From positions 56,138-120,137 of the forward strand of contig NZ_CP094536.1 in NCBI RefSeq assembly GCF_022811645.1: a stretch of DNA of 64,000 bases, read 5' to 3'. Every line of letters starts with the position of its first letter. The stretch's first letter is position 1. The position numbers and the translations under genes are program-made. The DNA is from Hymenobacter monticola. Its GTDB lineage: Bacteria > Bacteroidota > Bacteroidia > Cytophagales > Hymenobacteraceae. The notes below the pieces were generated by a model, which saw only the letters and a program-made list of their open reading frames with translations, ran no database searches and was not told the origin of the DNA. Shown one piece after another: positions 44,103-53,278 of the stretch.

Positions 44103-44732
44103 TTATTTGGCCAGGGGCAGGGAGATTTGCAGGCCCCGGTAGGGGTAGGTTAGTAAGCCGGCGTCTTTGCCGCCATCCTGGCTGGCATAAGCGTAGAGCA
44201 CCCCCTGAACCGTGACCGGCTGCGCGGGCCGCATTGGCACCACTTGGCCGCCCCGGTCGATGTCGCTGATGAAAAATCCGCGCAGTGAGTCTTTGGCGGA
44301 GGGCAGTTGCAGCTTGCCGATGCCGGGCTTGCTCTTGCCAAAGCCCATCGGCTTCCAGCGCAGCACGACCGCAAAAGGTATGCAGTAGCCGGGTCCTACT
44401 TTGGGGTAGCCCCGCTGGGCGCTTCGCAAGCCGGCCGGCAGGGCGAGGATGGCCGCGACCGGGGCCTGGCTGGTTACCGAAACCAGCTCCAGGTACCCTT
44501 CTTCGGGCAGCATCTGCGCTACCCCGGGCTCCACGTTCACTGCTGACGCCGGCAGGGCCGGAGGCAACGTAGTGGCTGCTTTCCAGGCTTCCGCTTTGGC
44601 TTGCTCAGCAGGGCTGTTGGCGTTGGTTTGCAGCGCGTCGACAAGGTGCGTGGCCGCCTTTTCCTCCTGGGATTGGCAGGCGCTGGCCAGGCCCAGGGCG
44701 AGCAGGGCCAGGTAACGGGTTGAATGGTTCAT
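44103..44732 (-). CDS. Lipoprotein inside the tra operon
   Basis: The 209-aa product has lipobox LASAC (MNHSTRYLALLALGLASAC), a helical stretch (EKAATHLVDALQTNANSPAE) and a mostly beta C-terminal part. I recognise no family. It occupies the place between traJ and traK, where CTnDOT-like elements have no lipoprotein. A VirB7-like outer-membrane role is possible because VirB7 proteins are small lipoproteins that stabilise VirB9, but this product is much longer than VirB7. Confidence 0.75.
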   Translation of the reverse strand: MNHSTRYLALLALGLASACQSQEEKAATHLVDALQTNANSPAEQAKAEAWKAATTLPPALPASAVNVEPGVAQMLPEEGYLELVSVTSQAPVAAILALPAGLRSAQRGYPKVGPGYCIPFAVVLRWKPMGFGKSKPGIGKLQLPSAKDSLRGFFISDIDRGGQVVPMRPAQPVTVQGVLYAYASQDGGKDAGLLTYPYRGLQISLPLAK

Positions 44733-44751
44733 CAGAAAAAGGAAGGATTGG

Positions 44752-45870
44752 TTAAACCGTCCACAGCCCGGAGGGCCGTTGCCGGTAGGAAGGGTTCAGC
44801 GCGTCTGACATGGTGATGGTGGGCAGGCCCGCCGAAGCCGAGCTGCCGCCACTTGGTGACGGTGTTCCGCCGCCAGAGCTGCCACCACCATCACCGCCGC
44901 CACCGCCCGCGCTGCCGCTGGCTGCTTTGCTGCCGCCGCCCATGGCGCGGCCGATGGCGCCGGATACGCCGTGCCCGCCGCCGTTCATGCCCGCCGAGAC
45001 GCCGGCCCCCGCCGCAGCTGCCGAAGCGGCCATGCCCACCACCGAGCCGACAAAGCTTTGTGCGGCCGAGGAGCCGATGATGAGGCTGGTCAGGTAGGGT
45101 ACCATGAGGTAGAGCATGATGAAAGCGACCGACACCACCAACTGCTTGGTGTCCTGCTCGACGGCTGCCGGCCCCGCGAACACCCCGCCAAACGTGGTAT
45201 TGGAGGATGTGTAGTAAGTGTAGAGCAAGTCCAACAGGGCAAACGACAACCCCCAGAACTGCACGGCCAGGAAGTTTTGCAGCCACTTCATCGCCAGCTG
45301 GCCGAAGGAGGGAATGACCGACAGGCAGATGGAAATGGGGCCGCAGACAAACAGGAACCCGAGGATGAACTGCTGGATGAACTGCATGATTTGCCGAATT
45401 AGCAGCACCACTTCCCCGGTCACCAGCTGCAGCAGAATGTTGGTTAAGCTGAAAGAGGTGATGGTTTTGAGCAGGTTGCTGATTTCGTCCACCCCTTGCT
45501 CGACCACCGTTTTCTGCGAGAGGGTGTCGGCGCTGCTGATGGTGGTGCCAAGCGCCGAGGCGGCCGTCGAGCCGTCCGGGGTGGCAAAGAGCCGGGTGAA
45601 ATTGGCGACCCCCGAGCTAAGCGTGTCAATCAGCTCCTGGTAGAAGAAGAGTAGGAAGAATATCCACACCGCCTTAAGGATGGGACCCCAGTCCATGGAG
45701 AGCCCGTGACCCGAGAGGAAGCCCCGCCCGACCGTGTAGAGCAGGGCAATGAGCATGAAGGTGGGCGTGATGAAGCGGCAGGCGCGCAGCACGATTTGCA
45801 GGGTCTGGTCGCAGGCGCTCAGAAACGTCGGGTCGGCTCCGTAGGCGACCATCAGGTAGAGGCCGCTCAT
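44752..45870 (-). CDS. traJ: Conjugative transposon protein TraJ (VirB6/TrbL-like)
   Basis: The 372-aa product has six or more hydrophobic helices (TPTFMLIALLYTVGRGFLSG; GPILKAVWIFFLLFFYQELI; LGFLFVCGPISICLSVIPSF), as expected for a VirB6/TrbL-type channel subunit, and a long Gly/Ser-rich C-terminal tail (residues about 285-360). Its start overlaps the end of traG by 4 bp (45867-45870), implying coupling. Confidence 0.9.
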   Translation of the reverse strand: MSGLYLMVAYGADPTFLSACDQTLQIVLRACRFITPTFMLIALLYTVGRGFLSGHGLSMDWGPILKAVWIFFLLFFYQELIDTLSSGVANFTRLFATPDGSTAASALGTTISSADTLSQKTVVEQGVDEISNLLKTITSFSLTNILLQLVTGEVVLLIRQIMQFIQQFILGFLFVCGPISICLSVIPSFGQLAMKWLQNFLAVQFWGLSFALLDLLYTYYTSSNTTFGGVFAGPAAVEQDTKQLVVSVAFIMLYLMVPYLTSLIIGSSAAQSFVGSVVGMAASAAAAGAGVSAGMNGGGHGVSGAIGRAMGGGSKAASGSAGGGGGDGGGSSGGGTPSPSGGSSASAGLPTITMSDALNPSYRQRPSGLWTV

Positions 45871-48482
45871 TTGGCCAGCACGCCCATGCGGGCCTGTTTA
45901 TCTTCCACAAACTGGTCCACCGCATAGTCGAGACGCTGCACCTTCACGGGCTCGTACTGCGGGTTACCCTCGGCGTCCAGCTGCAACCGGCCGCTTTTGT
46001 CGAGCACCGGCTTGCGGTTGGTTTGCTGGTAGAACTTCACCAGCTTATTGAGGTAGTTGCGCTCCACGGGCTTGGAGGTGAGAATAGCATCGAGCTGCGG
46101 GGAAGCTTCTACCCCGAATATCTTGCCCTTGGCACCCTGTTTGATGAAGATTTCGCGCAGTGCGTCCGTGGAGCGCACCGACTTAATCAGGTCCATCTCG
46201 TGGCCGGTTAGCCCCAGTGGGGGCTGCAATTGCGCCAAGGAGTCGGGGTTGACGTGGCGCAGGATAATCTTGGTGGCCGAGTTGTTGATGATGGCCGGGC
46301 CAATCTTGCTGCTGGTAATCTCGGTGATGCCCTGGGTGATGATGGTGACCGAGCCGTTGGTTTTGCGGATGGTGCGGTACATGGACTCAATGAACTCCGA
46401 GAGCACCCCCGAGAGCATGGTCCAGGCCTCGTCCAGGGCGATGTACTTGATGTCGTCGGGAAACTTGCGGAACAGGTCCAGGCTCAGTTCGGTGATGAGC
46501 ATGGCCACCACCGGGTACAGGTCGGGGTCGGCCTGCACCTTGGCCAGGTCAAAGCAGATGAGCCGGTACTCCGACAAATCCACGTCGCGCTGAGCGTTGA
46601 GCACCCGCTCGTAGCGGCCGCCGGTGATGTACTGGCCCAGCACCAGAAAGAACTGGTGCATGTCGATGTACTTCAGGTTTTTCTGGTACTGCCGGCGTGC
46701 CCCGTCCAGTGGGTCAGCTTCTTGCCCTTCGCCGGGCACCGCCACGGGCTTCTGCATTTCGTGGTCGAACTGCTCGACGAACTTATAAAAGCTTTCCATT
46801 CCCGGAAACTCCTCATCCTTCTGATTCAGTCGGTCGCTCTCGTTCAGGCAGGCATAATACTCTATCAGAAAGCGGCTCAGAATGGTCCGTTCCGACTTGT
46901 CAAGGCCGGTATCCTTGCCGCCCTTCCAGAGCGCAGCCAGCAGGGCCAGGTGGAAGTTGGTTTTCTCGTCGTTGTAGAGCCACTTGCCCGACGCGTCGCG
47001 GGGCACGATGAAGGGGTTGAACTCAATCGGACGGGTGGGGTCGTACTCGAAGTAGGTGTTGTCGAAGTCCTCGCCGTTGAGCGACTGCAGCACGTTGCGG
47101 TAGGTACCGCCCACGTCCATGATAATCTGGCGGGCGCCCTTCTCGAAGCGCTGCACAATCAAATTGCCGAAGGTGTAGCTCTTGCCCGAGCCCGAGGGGC
47201 CGATGACAATGGCGTTCTGGTTGTCTAGGGCCGTGTTGAACAGGTTTACCTGCACCAGGTTGCGGAACCTATCGGTCAGGTACTCCCCCACCGGGTCGGT
47301 TTTGTAGGTAGCCGTCCAGTGGGTATAGCACGCCCCACGGTCGGAAGAGCAGGTCAGCCAGCGGTCCGGCACCTGCCAGGCGTTGCCGGGCAGCAAACCG
47401 AAGAACACGGGCAGGGCCAAATAGCTTTCCACCACGCTTTCCGTGCCGAACATGTAGCGGAACGCCGCCGTGGCCTTCTCGACGTTTTCGCGCCGGCTGT
47501 TGTCGTTGGTGTCCCAGAGCAGCAGCGAGAGGTGCAGGCCCACAATCTGCTTGTTCTCGGCTCGTACTTCCGCCGTGAACTCTTCAACTTCGGCCGCCCG
47601 CAGCGCATTGTCCTGGGTGGAGAGAAACGAGAGCGAGGCGTTGAGCTTGCGGTCGGTATCCAGCGAACTGAGCTCGGCGCGGGTGTCCTGCACGAGCAGG
47701 GCCTGCGTCAGCACGTGGGGGCACTGCAGCACGTGGGTGAGCGGGTAAAGCATGGGCGCGGTCACCCCGTAGCTGTTCTTGACCGCCGCGTGGGCCTCGC
47801 TGCCCTGGCCCACCATTGAGAGTATGTTGACCTTGTGCTCGCCCACGCTGAGCGTGCCCAGGTCGTTGCCGATTTCGCGCTCCTGCCGGGTGGGCTGGCC
47901 GTCGAAGTTGAGATTGAAGTACTGCAGGTAGAGCTGGTGCATCTCGCGGCTGCTCATGCGCTCAAACGCCACGCCGCCCAGGTTCTTGAGGCCTTGGGTG
48001 AATTCCACGGCGCTGGCCTCGGCCACCTCCAGGGTGTGCACGAGCTGCGCGAAGGGGTTCTTGATGAGGGCTTCCCCGGCCCGGGCCACCAGGGCATTCA
48101 CGGCATTGGTACGGGTGGTTTTCACCGCAACCGGCGCGAAGGATAGAAACAGGTAGGACTTCTGGAACAGCACCAGCCGCTCGAAGAAGTGCTTGTTCAT
48201 CTTGCCCTCGAAGTAGGTCTGCTGGGTCTTGTCTTCGCGGTAGGGCCGGTCGTAGTAGATGTCGGTTTTCTGCACGATGGTGCCCACCGGCAGCGGGCGC
48301 AGCACGCCCACAAGCGCCGTTTGGAAGGCGTCGTAGTCTTCGACCGTCCAGCTTTCCATTTCGGCCGGCTCAATCACGAAGCCCACGGCGACGCGGCCGT
48401 CCTTGAAGACCACCTTGTTCTCTTCAAAGGAATGCACCGGCATCACCGCGTTAAACGCGGTTGTTTTGGGTGTTTTTGCCAT
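45867..48482 (-). CDS. traG: Conjugative transposon ATPase TraG (VirB4-like)
   Basis: The 871-aa product has the TraG/VirB4 N-terminal domain (VMPVHSFEENKVVFKDGRVA) and an ATPase domain with Walker A GPSGSGKSYT (residues 428-437) and Walker B YIALDEAWTM (Asp684-Glu685). It energises assembly of the conjugation pilus at the inner membrane. It appears complete. Its start overlaps the end of traF by 32 bp. Confidence 0.95.
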   Translation of the reverse strand: MAKTPKTTAFNAVMPVHSFEENKVVFKDGRVAVGFVIEPAEMESWTVEDYDAFQTALVGVLRPLPVGTIVQKTDIYYDRPYREDKTQQTYFEGKMNKHFFERLVLFQKSYLFLSFAPVAVKTTRTNAVNALVARAGEALIKNPFAQLVHTLEVAEASAVEFTQGLKNLGGVAFERMSSREMHQLYLQYFNLNFDGQPTRQEREIGNDLGTLSVGEHKVNILSMVGQGSEAHAAVKNSYGVTAPMLYPLTHVLQCPHVLTQALLVQDTRAELSSLDTDRKLNASLSFLSTQDNALRAAEVEEFTAEVRAENKQIVGLHLSLLLWDTNDNSRRENVEKATAAFRYMFGTESVVESYLALPVFFGLLPGNAWQVPDRWLTCSSDRGACYTHWTATYKTDPVGEYLTDRFRNLVQVNLFNTALDNQNAIVIGPSGSGKSYTFGNLIVQRFEKGARQIIMDVGGTYRNVLQSLNGEDFDNTYFEYDPTRPIEFNPFIVPRDASGKWLYNDEKTNFHLALLAALWKGGKDTGLDKSERTILSRFLIEYYACLNESDRLNQKDEEFPGMESFYKFVEQFDHEMQKPVAVPGEGQEADPLDGARRQYQKNLKYIDMHQFFLVLGQYITGGRYERVLNAQRDVDLSEYRLICFDLAKVQADPDLYPVVAMLITELSLDLFRKFPDDIKYIALDEAWTMLSGVLSEFIESMYRTIRKTNGSVTIITQGITEITSSKIGPAIINNSATKIILRHVNPDSLAQLQPPLGLTGHEMDLIKSVRSTDALREIFIKQGAKGKIFGVEASPQLDAILTSKPVERNYLNKLVKFYQQTNRKPVLDKSGRLQLDAEGNPQYEPVKVQRLDYAVDQFVEDKQARMGVLAK

Positions 48483-48777
48483 GAGCGGGAAGGGGTAATA
48501 GCCCCACCGCCAGGCGGCGGGGCTGAATGAAGGTGTAGGAGAGCCACCCCATCAGGAAGCCCGGCGCTTGCGTCCGGGTGAGGTAGCGCAGGCCCAGCAG
48601 CAGGCCGATTTCCGACAGGATGACCAGCAGGTAGACCATGCGCGGAATCTTGACGGCCATGCCCAGAAAGCCGAGCAGCAGCACGGAGCCGATGAACAGG
48701 CCCACCAGCAGGCCCAGGTCCTGCAGGTTCATACCCAGCACCTGAGCAGGCCGCTCGATGGATTTATAGGAGCGCAT
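48451..48777 (-). CDS. traF: Conjugative transposon protein TraF (VirB3-like, DUF4133)
   Basis: The 108-aa product starts MRSYKSIERPAQVLGMNLQD, with two adjacent helices (LGLLVGLFIGSVLLLGFLGM and RMVYLLVILSEIGLLLGLRY), the pattern of TraF/VirB3. It is expected to anchor the TraG ATPase to the membrane, in keeping with the gene overlap. Confidence 0.9.
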   Translation of the reverse strand: MRSYKSIERPAQVLGMNLQDLGLLVGLFIGSVLLLGFLGMAVKIPRMVYLLVILSEIGLLLGLRYLTRTQAPGFLMGWLSYTFIQPRRLAVGLLPLPAHGKNTQNNRV

Positions 48778-48786
48778 GGCAGCGGC

Positions 48787-49200
48787 TTAATTGGTCAAGC
48801 CCCCGCCCTCGCTGCCGCCCACGGCACTCACCAGGTCGTCCTTGAAGAGCTGGAAGCCGAACCAGAGCAACACCCCGCCCACAAGCCAGCCCAGGGAGCC
48901 CAGCGCGTCGGGGGAACCTTGAATAAACTTCATCACCACCCGAATCAGGCCGATGATGAGGATGATAGCAAAAATGACCTGCACGATGCCAATCACCTTC
49001 TCCTTGACCTGCGTGAGCGCCGCTTCGGCGCTTTGGGCCCGGGCCGCGCCGGTCGAGAGGGCCAGCACCGTCAGTAGCGCGTAGCCGCGCTGCTCCAGCT
49101 TGGAGGGTTGGTAGGTCTGGCCGGCCGCCAGCAGATTCAGGCCGTGGGCGGCGACAGTAGTCGCGCCGCGGCGCAGGGAGGTGAACAGGGGTGTTTGCAT
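48787..49200 (-). CDS. traE: Conjugative transposon protein TraE (VirB2-like, DUF4134)
   Basis: The 137-aa product has an N-terminal signal-like hydrophobic segment (YALLTVLALSTGAARAQS), then SAEAALTQVKEKVIGIVQVI and two helices (IFAIILIIGLIRVVMKFIQG; LGWLVGGVLLWFGFQLFKDD), typical of DUF4134 pilin-like TraE. It is the first of the core tra genes. The 45-residue N-terminal extension before the hydrophobic segment is longer than usual. Confidence 0.9.
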   Translation of the reverse strand: MQTPLFTSLRRGATTVAAHGLNLLAAGQTYQPSKLEQRGYALLTVLALSTGAARAQSAEAALTQVKEKVIGIVQVIFAIILIIGLIRVVMKFIQGSPDALGSLGWLVGGVLLWFGFQLFKDDLVSAVGGSEGGGLTN

Positions 49201-49253
49201 GGAAAAAGTAGGAGGGTGAAAGGGTGAATAGGGTGAGCGTAAAGGCCCGCGCC

Positions 49254-49751
49254 TCAGGCGGTTGCGGGTGCGGCGCGTTGGTTTTCCAGCGCCTCGTTCA
49301 TCACCAGGCGCATTTTGGCCCGCCGCTCGGCGGCGGTCAGCTCCACGCCGCGGTTGTGCGCGTCGGTCGCCGTGGGTGCCGGGGCCGTGATGTAATTGTG
49401 CTTGGCGCCTTCGGGCAGCTGGCCCGCTTCGGCCGTAGCCGTGGGGGTCTGGTCTTCGGCCTGACTGCCATCTGCGATTGATGCGGCCGTTTCCGTCGGA
49501 GCGTCCGCCGGGGCTGCTTCCGCTTCTGCCCCCGTCACGTCGGCCGCTGCGGCTGTTGCGGTAGGCGCTTGCGGCGGCGCATCCTGGAAGTCGGCCAGCC
49601 GATAGTGCCGGGTGCGCAGCGAGGCGTGGTTGCCGTCAAGGGCGGGCGGAGCCAGGGCGCTGCCGGTGCCAGCTGGCATGGCGTAGCGCCACCAGAGCCC
49701 GCCTAGGGCCACTAAGAGCAGAAAGAGCACCAACCACAGCATGGGTTTCAA
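49254..49751 (-). CDS. Single-pass membrane protein with Ala/Thr/Glu-rich domain
   Basis: The 165-aa product has one N-terminal helix (MLWLVLFLLLVALGGLWWRY), then a low-complexity, Ala-rich, acidic region with a short charged C-terminus (TAAERRAKMRLVMNEALENQ). It precedes traE by 53 nt on the same strand and is probably the first gene of the tra transcript. It occupies the traD-like place of Bacteroidetes operons but shows no sequence motif that proves this. No function assigned. Confidence 0.75.
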   Translation of the reverse strand: MKPMLWLVLFLLLVALGGLWWRYAMPAGTGSALAPPALDGNHASLRTRHYRLADFQDAPPQAPTATAAAADVTGAEAEAAPADAPTETAASIADGSQAEDQTPTATAEAGQLPEGAKHNYITAPAPTATDAHNRGVELTAAERRAKMRLVMNEALENQRAAPATA

Positions 49752-49789
49752 GCAACAGGTCGAAGTTTTTTATGAGCAATTGCGGCAAC

Positions 49790-49810
49790 TATACGGAGCA
49801 TTTCCGTATA
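49790..49810. promoter_or_regulatory. Dyad in the divergent tra/accessory control region
   Basis: TATACGGA (49790-49797) and TCCGTATA (49803-49810) are perfect inverted repeats with a 5-bp spacer. It lies 40-60 bp upstream of the first gene of the tra transcript, facing the accessory run that starts at 49963, and suits a dimeric repressor controlling one or both directions. Confidence 0.65.
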
Positions 49811-49962
49811 AGTTCTGCTTTAGGAGAAGTTTTGAAGCAGTTATGCCGAAGCTTTGCGGGTGTTATTGCCCAGAAGCCGACGTGGTTAAATGCCCGCAGC
49901 AAGTGCGGTAGTGCAGACGGCCAGCTGGTTTGCTACCTTGCGCGCCCTCCAATTGCTGCTGC

Positions 49963-50388
49963 ATGAACACTTCTATTCCCACTCCCCCGGCTACCACCCC
50001 AGTAGAGCCGGTCAATGCGGGCTTTCCTGACCCCGCGCTCATCGTTTCCTATGCCACCGTTCTGCGCTACATCCGCCACCGCCTCAACACGCTACTGCAC
50101 GGGCAGCTTAAGCCCTGGGCCCAGCAGCACAAGTTCAACTACGCCCGGCTGATTGAAATCAAAAAGCTGGAGGAGGAAACCCAGGCCGTGCTGCTGCAGC
50201 GCCTGATGACCCACTTCCAGTTCCCCACCGAGCTGCTGCGCATCATCGTGCACCAGTCGCGCCGCCACTTTTTCCTCTTCACCTCGCCCGACAGCCTGAC
50301 CCGGTTCAAGGCTGAGCTCAACCTCTTCGACAACCCCCCCTTCGACGCCCCGGCGTCAGCTACTACGCCCACTTCATCCCCTAACTAG
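49963..50388 (+). CDS. Accessory protein, tandem paralog 1
   Basis: The start is the ATG at 49963 (MNTSIPTPPATTPVEP), 27 nt after a degenerate -7 box (TACCTTGC). The 141-aa product has a Pro/Thr-rich N-terminus and a domain of about 90 residues, mostly helical: IVSYATVLRYIRHRLNTLLH, then FNYARLIEIKKLEEETQAVL and FQFPTELLRIIVHQSRRHFF. The next gene codes for a relative. I recognise no family. Basic residues and position suggest a small DNA-associated protein of the element, but that is a guess. Confidence 0.78.
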   Translation: MNTSIPTPPATTPVEPVNAGFPDPALIVSYATVLRYIRHRLNTLLHGQLKPWAQQHKFNYARLIEIKKLEEETQAVLLQRLMTHFQFPTELLRIIVHQSRRHFFLFTSPDSLTRFKAELNLFDNPPFDAPASATTPTSSPN

Positions 50389-50433
50389 CGGAAAGGCCCT
50401 GGAGCCTAACCGCTCCACGTTGCTCTTTTCCCT

Positions 50434-50829
50434 ATGCCTGCTTCCGTTGCTTCCCGCCGCCCGGCGAAACCTGCGACTACCCCGGCCGCCCTGGGTCCCC
50501 AGCTGCCCAATCCGGCCCTGGCCATAGCTTATGACGAGGCCCGGCGATATGTGCAGCTGCGCCTGCGCAGCCTGCCCCACGGGGGCCTGCGGGCCACCTG
50601 CACCGCCTTTGGCTTTCCTTACACGACCAGCGTGGGCCTGAAAACCGGCAGCCTGCAGCGCGAAGAATACCGCCTGGTGCAGAAGCACCTGCGCGTGTTC
50701 GGCTTCGAAACAGAGCTGGTGCGCCTGTACGTGAGCGGCCAGCTCTGCGAGCACTACCTCTTTGCCGACTCTGCCCTGCTCGCAACCCTGCGCGAGCAGC
50801 TGGCCGCTCACGAGCAGCTGGTCAGCTAG
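50434..50829 (+). CDS. Accessory protein, tandem paralog 2
   Basis: The 131-aa product has the same layout as the preceding one: Pro/Ala-rich N-terminus, then IAYDEARRYVQLRLRSLPHG, GLKTGSLQREEYRLVQKHLR, FGFETELVRLYVSGQLCEHY and LFADSALLATLREQLAAHEQ. Conserved positions include YxxxxRYxxxRLxxLxHG, the LxxEExxLxQ helix, and FxTELxR. Two homologous genes in a row imply duplication with divergence, possibly to form a heterodimer. Function unknown. Confidence 0.78.
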   Translation: MPASVASRRPAKPATTPAALGPQLPNPALAIAYDEARRYVQLRLRSLPHGGLRATCTAFGFPYTTSVGLKTGSLQREEYRLVQKHLRVFGFETELVRLYVSGQLCEHYLFADSALLATLREQLAAHEQLVS

Positions 50830-50916
50830 CCGCCCCTCCCCTGTTGCCTTCTGGCTCTTATTCCCGCCCCGGCTTCCGGCGGCGCGGCTGGTTTGTACCC
50901 CTTCCTTTCCCTATCT

Positions 50917-53199
50917 ATGCCCGCAACTCCTCCCCCGCGCGACAACGACCCTCAGGAGCTCGACCGCTTCAAGCAATCCATCGACCTGGTTGACTACGCC
51001 ACCCGGCGCCACGGCTACGACGTGAAAAAGGCCGGCCCCCGCGGCCACTGGCACCAGCTGGAAAAGGACGGCGAGATGCTCATCGTCTCCCGCAAGGGCG
51101 ACCACCAGGTGTACCTGAACCCCGGCGACGACCGCGATTCGGGCTCTATTATCGACTTCGTGAAAACCCGCGAAAACCAGACGCTGGGCCAGGTGCGGCA
51201 GACTTTGCGCCAGTACCTGGGCGAGCCCGAGCAAGGCTGGCAGGCGGCCACATCTCCCCCACCGCCCACCCCGGCGGCGTACGCACCCACGCCCACCGGG
51301 CCGGCTGAGATGGAATCGGAGGCCGAGCGCCGGGCCCGCCTCGTCGCGGCGGTGATGGGCACCCACGCTTCGCTAACGGACCGCACCTACCTGCACCAGC
51401 GTCACTTGTCGGACGAGACCATCGACAGCCCCGCCTTTCAGGGGCGGGTATTTACCAGCCAGCAGGGGAACTTCCGCAACACGGCTTTCCCGCTCTACAA
51501 CGAGCACGGCATTGCTACGGTGGAGCAGCGCAACAACGAGTACAAGCACCTGCTGCAGCTCCCTAAAACCGGGGTGTGGGTGTCGCATCCCACCGAGGGC
51601 AAGGACACGCCGGTACAGCGCCTGGTGGTGTCGGAAAGCCCCGTGGATGCCATGAGCTACCACCAGCTGCACCACCGCGGCGCGCAAGGGCAGCCCAACA
51701 CGCTGTACGTGGCCACCAGCGGCACCGTAACCGAGCGGCAGGTGGAGTTGATTCAGAAGCTCATCGACAAGCAGGAGCCGAAAGAAGTGGTGCTGGCCAA
51801 CGACAACGACGCCGCTGGCCGGCGCTTCAACATCAATTACCTCAACGAGCTGCAGGTGCCGCGGCGGGCCCGCGAAGTAGCCGATGGCCAGGTGGCTTAC
51901 GACGAGGCGCCCCGCCCGGTGGAGTGGCACGCCACGGCCGCTGGCAAGTACCACACCGCCCTGCGCGTGGAGTATCACCACGCCAGCCGCGCCGAGGGCA
52001 CTGAGCAAATGAGCCAGCTAACGGCCCAGGTGCAGCAGATACGGCCGGCGGCGGACGAAGCCGTGGCCTTGGAAGTGCAGCGGGCCACCCGGCAGGAAAC
52101 CGTCGTGCGCCTGGTCGTGCCCAACGCTGATAGCTACGCCCTCGAAGACCTGGCCCGCACCCTGCACGCCCAGCGCGAAACGCAGCGCGAGCAGCTGGAA
52201 CGCCAGCCTCAGGAACCCGGCCGGCAGCCCGAGAACTTCATTCGCACCGAGTACGCCATCAGCAAGGACTTCAACCGCGACCTGGAGCTGCTCAGCCAGG
52301 GCCTCAGCCGCGAGCAGGTAGCCCAGCAGGCCCACGCCGACGAGTTGGCCAAGGAGCAGCAGCGCCAAGTGAAAGCCCGCCAGGAACAAGAGCAGCGCCA
52401 GCAGGCCCAGCAGCGGGAAGCAGAGCGAGAGCAGGCCGCCCAATCTCCCGAAGCCCAACGCCGGGAGGCTGAGCAGCAGCAGCGCCAGGCCGCTGGGCTC
52501 GTAGTCGCCGCGGCCACCGGCGACCCGGCCCTGCAGCGGGCGGTGCAGCTGACGGTGACCGAACCCACCCCGGCGGACGAGGCCACGCCCAGCCAGGCCC
52601 AGCAGATGCGCGAGCTGCTGCGCAAGGCCGGGGCGCAGGTAGAATTGCGAGCGGAAACGGACCCCGCCAGTGGCCAGCTGCGCAGTGAACTCGACGTCCG
52701 CTACCACCCCCACGGCACCCCCGGCGGGCTGCGTCAACTCAGTCAGACGCTGGACGCGCTGGATAAGTCACCGCTCGTTGCGCTCAAGGAACCCGTACAA
52801 GAGCAGGCCGAGCGCCGCCAGTTAGCCGCCGCTCCCCCGGAGCAGCAATCGGTGACGAAAACAGCCATCATTCGCATCGACGAGCCCGAGCCGCGGCCGG
52901 GAGCTAACGGTCAGGCGGAAGCCGTCGCGGAGCAGCTGCGCGACGCGGGCCTGAACACCGGCTCGCTGCGCAGCGCCACCGACCCGGCCACCCACCAGCG
53001 CCACAGCGAAATCGAGGTCAGCTACCGGCTCGACCAGCCCAACCTGGCGCGGGTAAGTGCCGCGCTCGATGACGTGGCCCGCCAGCCTGGCGCCCACCTG
53101 CACGAGCACGCTGCCGACCGAGCCGAGCGGCACCGTCTGGCACCGAGCGGCGTTACGGCCAGCAACCTAGCCGAGCGCAACGCCGGTCCCGAGCGGTAA
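50917..53199 (+). CDS. Toprim/primase-like protein (DUF3991-type) with repeated C-terminal domain
   Basis: The start is the ATG at 50917 (MPATPPPRDNDPQELD). The 760-aa product has an N-terminal DUF3991-like domain (DLVDYATRRHGYDVKKAG; WHQLEKDGEMLIVSRK) and a toprim domain with Glu240 in SESPVDAM and Asp296/Asp298 in ANDNDAAG, the residues that hold catalytic magnesium. A Gln/Arg/Glu coiled coil (residues about 480-540) follows, then two copies of an about-90-residue domain (AQQMRELLRKAGAQVELRAE; AVAEQLRDAGLNTGSLRSAT). It probably primes or processes element DNA, as TraP-type primases do. Confidence 0.88.
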   Translation: MPATPPPRDNDPQELDRFKQSIDLVDYATRRHGYDVKKAGPRGHWHQLEKDGEMLIVSRKGDHQVYLNPGDDRDSGSIIDFVKTRENQTLGQVRQTLRQYLGEPEQGWQAATSPPPPTPAAYAPTPTGPAEMESEAERRARLVAAVMGTHASLTDRTYLHQRHLSDETIDSPAFQGRVFTSQQGNFRNTAFPLYNEHGIATVEQRNNEYKHLLQLPKTGVWVSHPTEGKDTPVQRLVVSESPVDAMSYHQLHHRGAQGQPNTLYVATSGTVTERQVELIQKLIDKQEPKEVVLANDNDAAGRRFNINYLNELQVPRRAREVADGQVAYDEAPRPVEWHATAAGKYHTALRVEYHHASRAEGTEQMSQLTAQVQQIRPAADEAVALEVQRATRQETVVRLVVPNADSYALEDLARTLHAQRETQREQLERQPQEPGRQPENFIRTEYAISKDFNRDLELLSQGLSREQVAQQAHADELAKEQQRQVKARQEQEQRQQAQQREAEREQAAQSPEAQRREAEQQQRQAAGLVVAAATGDPALQRAVQLTVTEPTPADEATPSQAQQMRELLRKAGAQVELRAETDPASGQLRSELDVRYHPHGTPGGLRQLSQTLDALDKSPLVALKEPVQEQAERRQLAAAPPEQQSVTKTAIIRIDEPEPRPGANGQAEAVAEQLRDAGLNTGSLRSATDPATHQRHSEIEVSYRLDQPNLARVSAALDDVARQPGAHLHEHAADRAERHRLAPSGVTASNLAERNAGPER

Positions 53200-53278
53200 A
53201 AGCCGGCTGATTCCAAGGCCAGGCGCCCGAACATGTGCGCTGATTCTTTAGTTTTGCAGGAATAGCAAGCTGCTCACC

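Noticed and set aside
46230..47228. A 332-codon plus-strand frame opposite traG
   Set aside because: It is antisense to the Walker-motif region of the VirB4-like ATPase.
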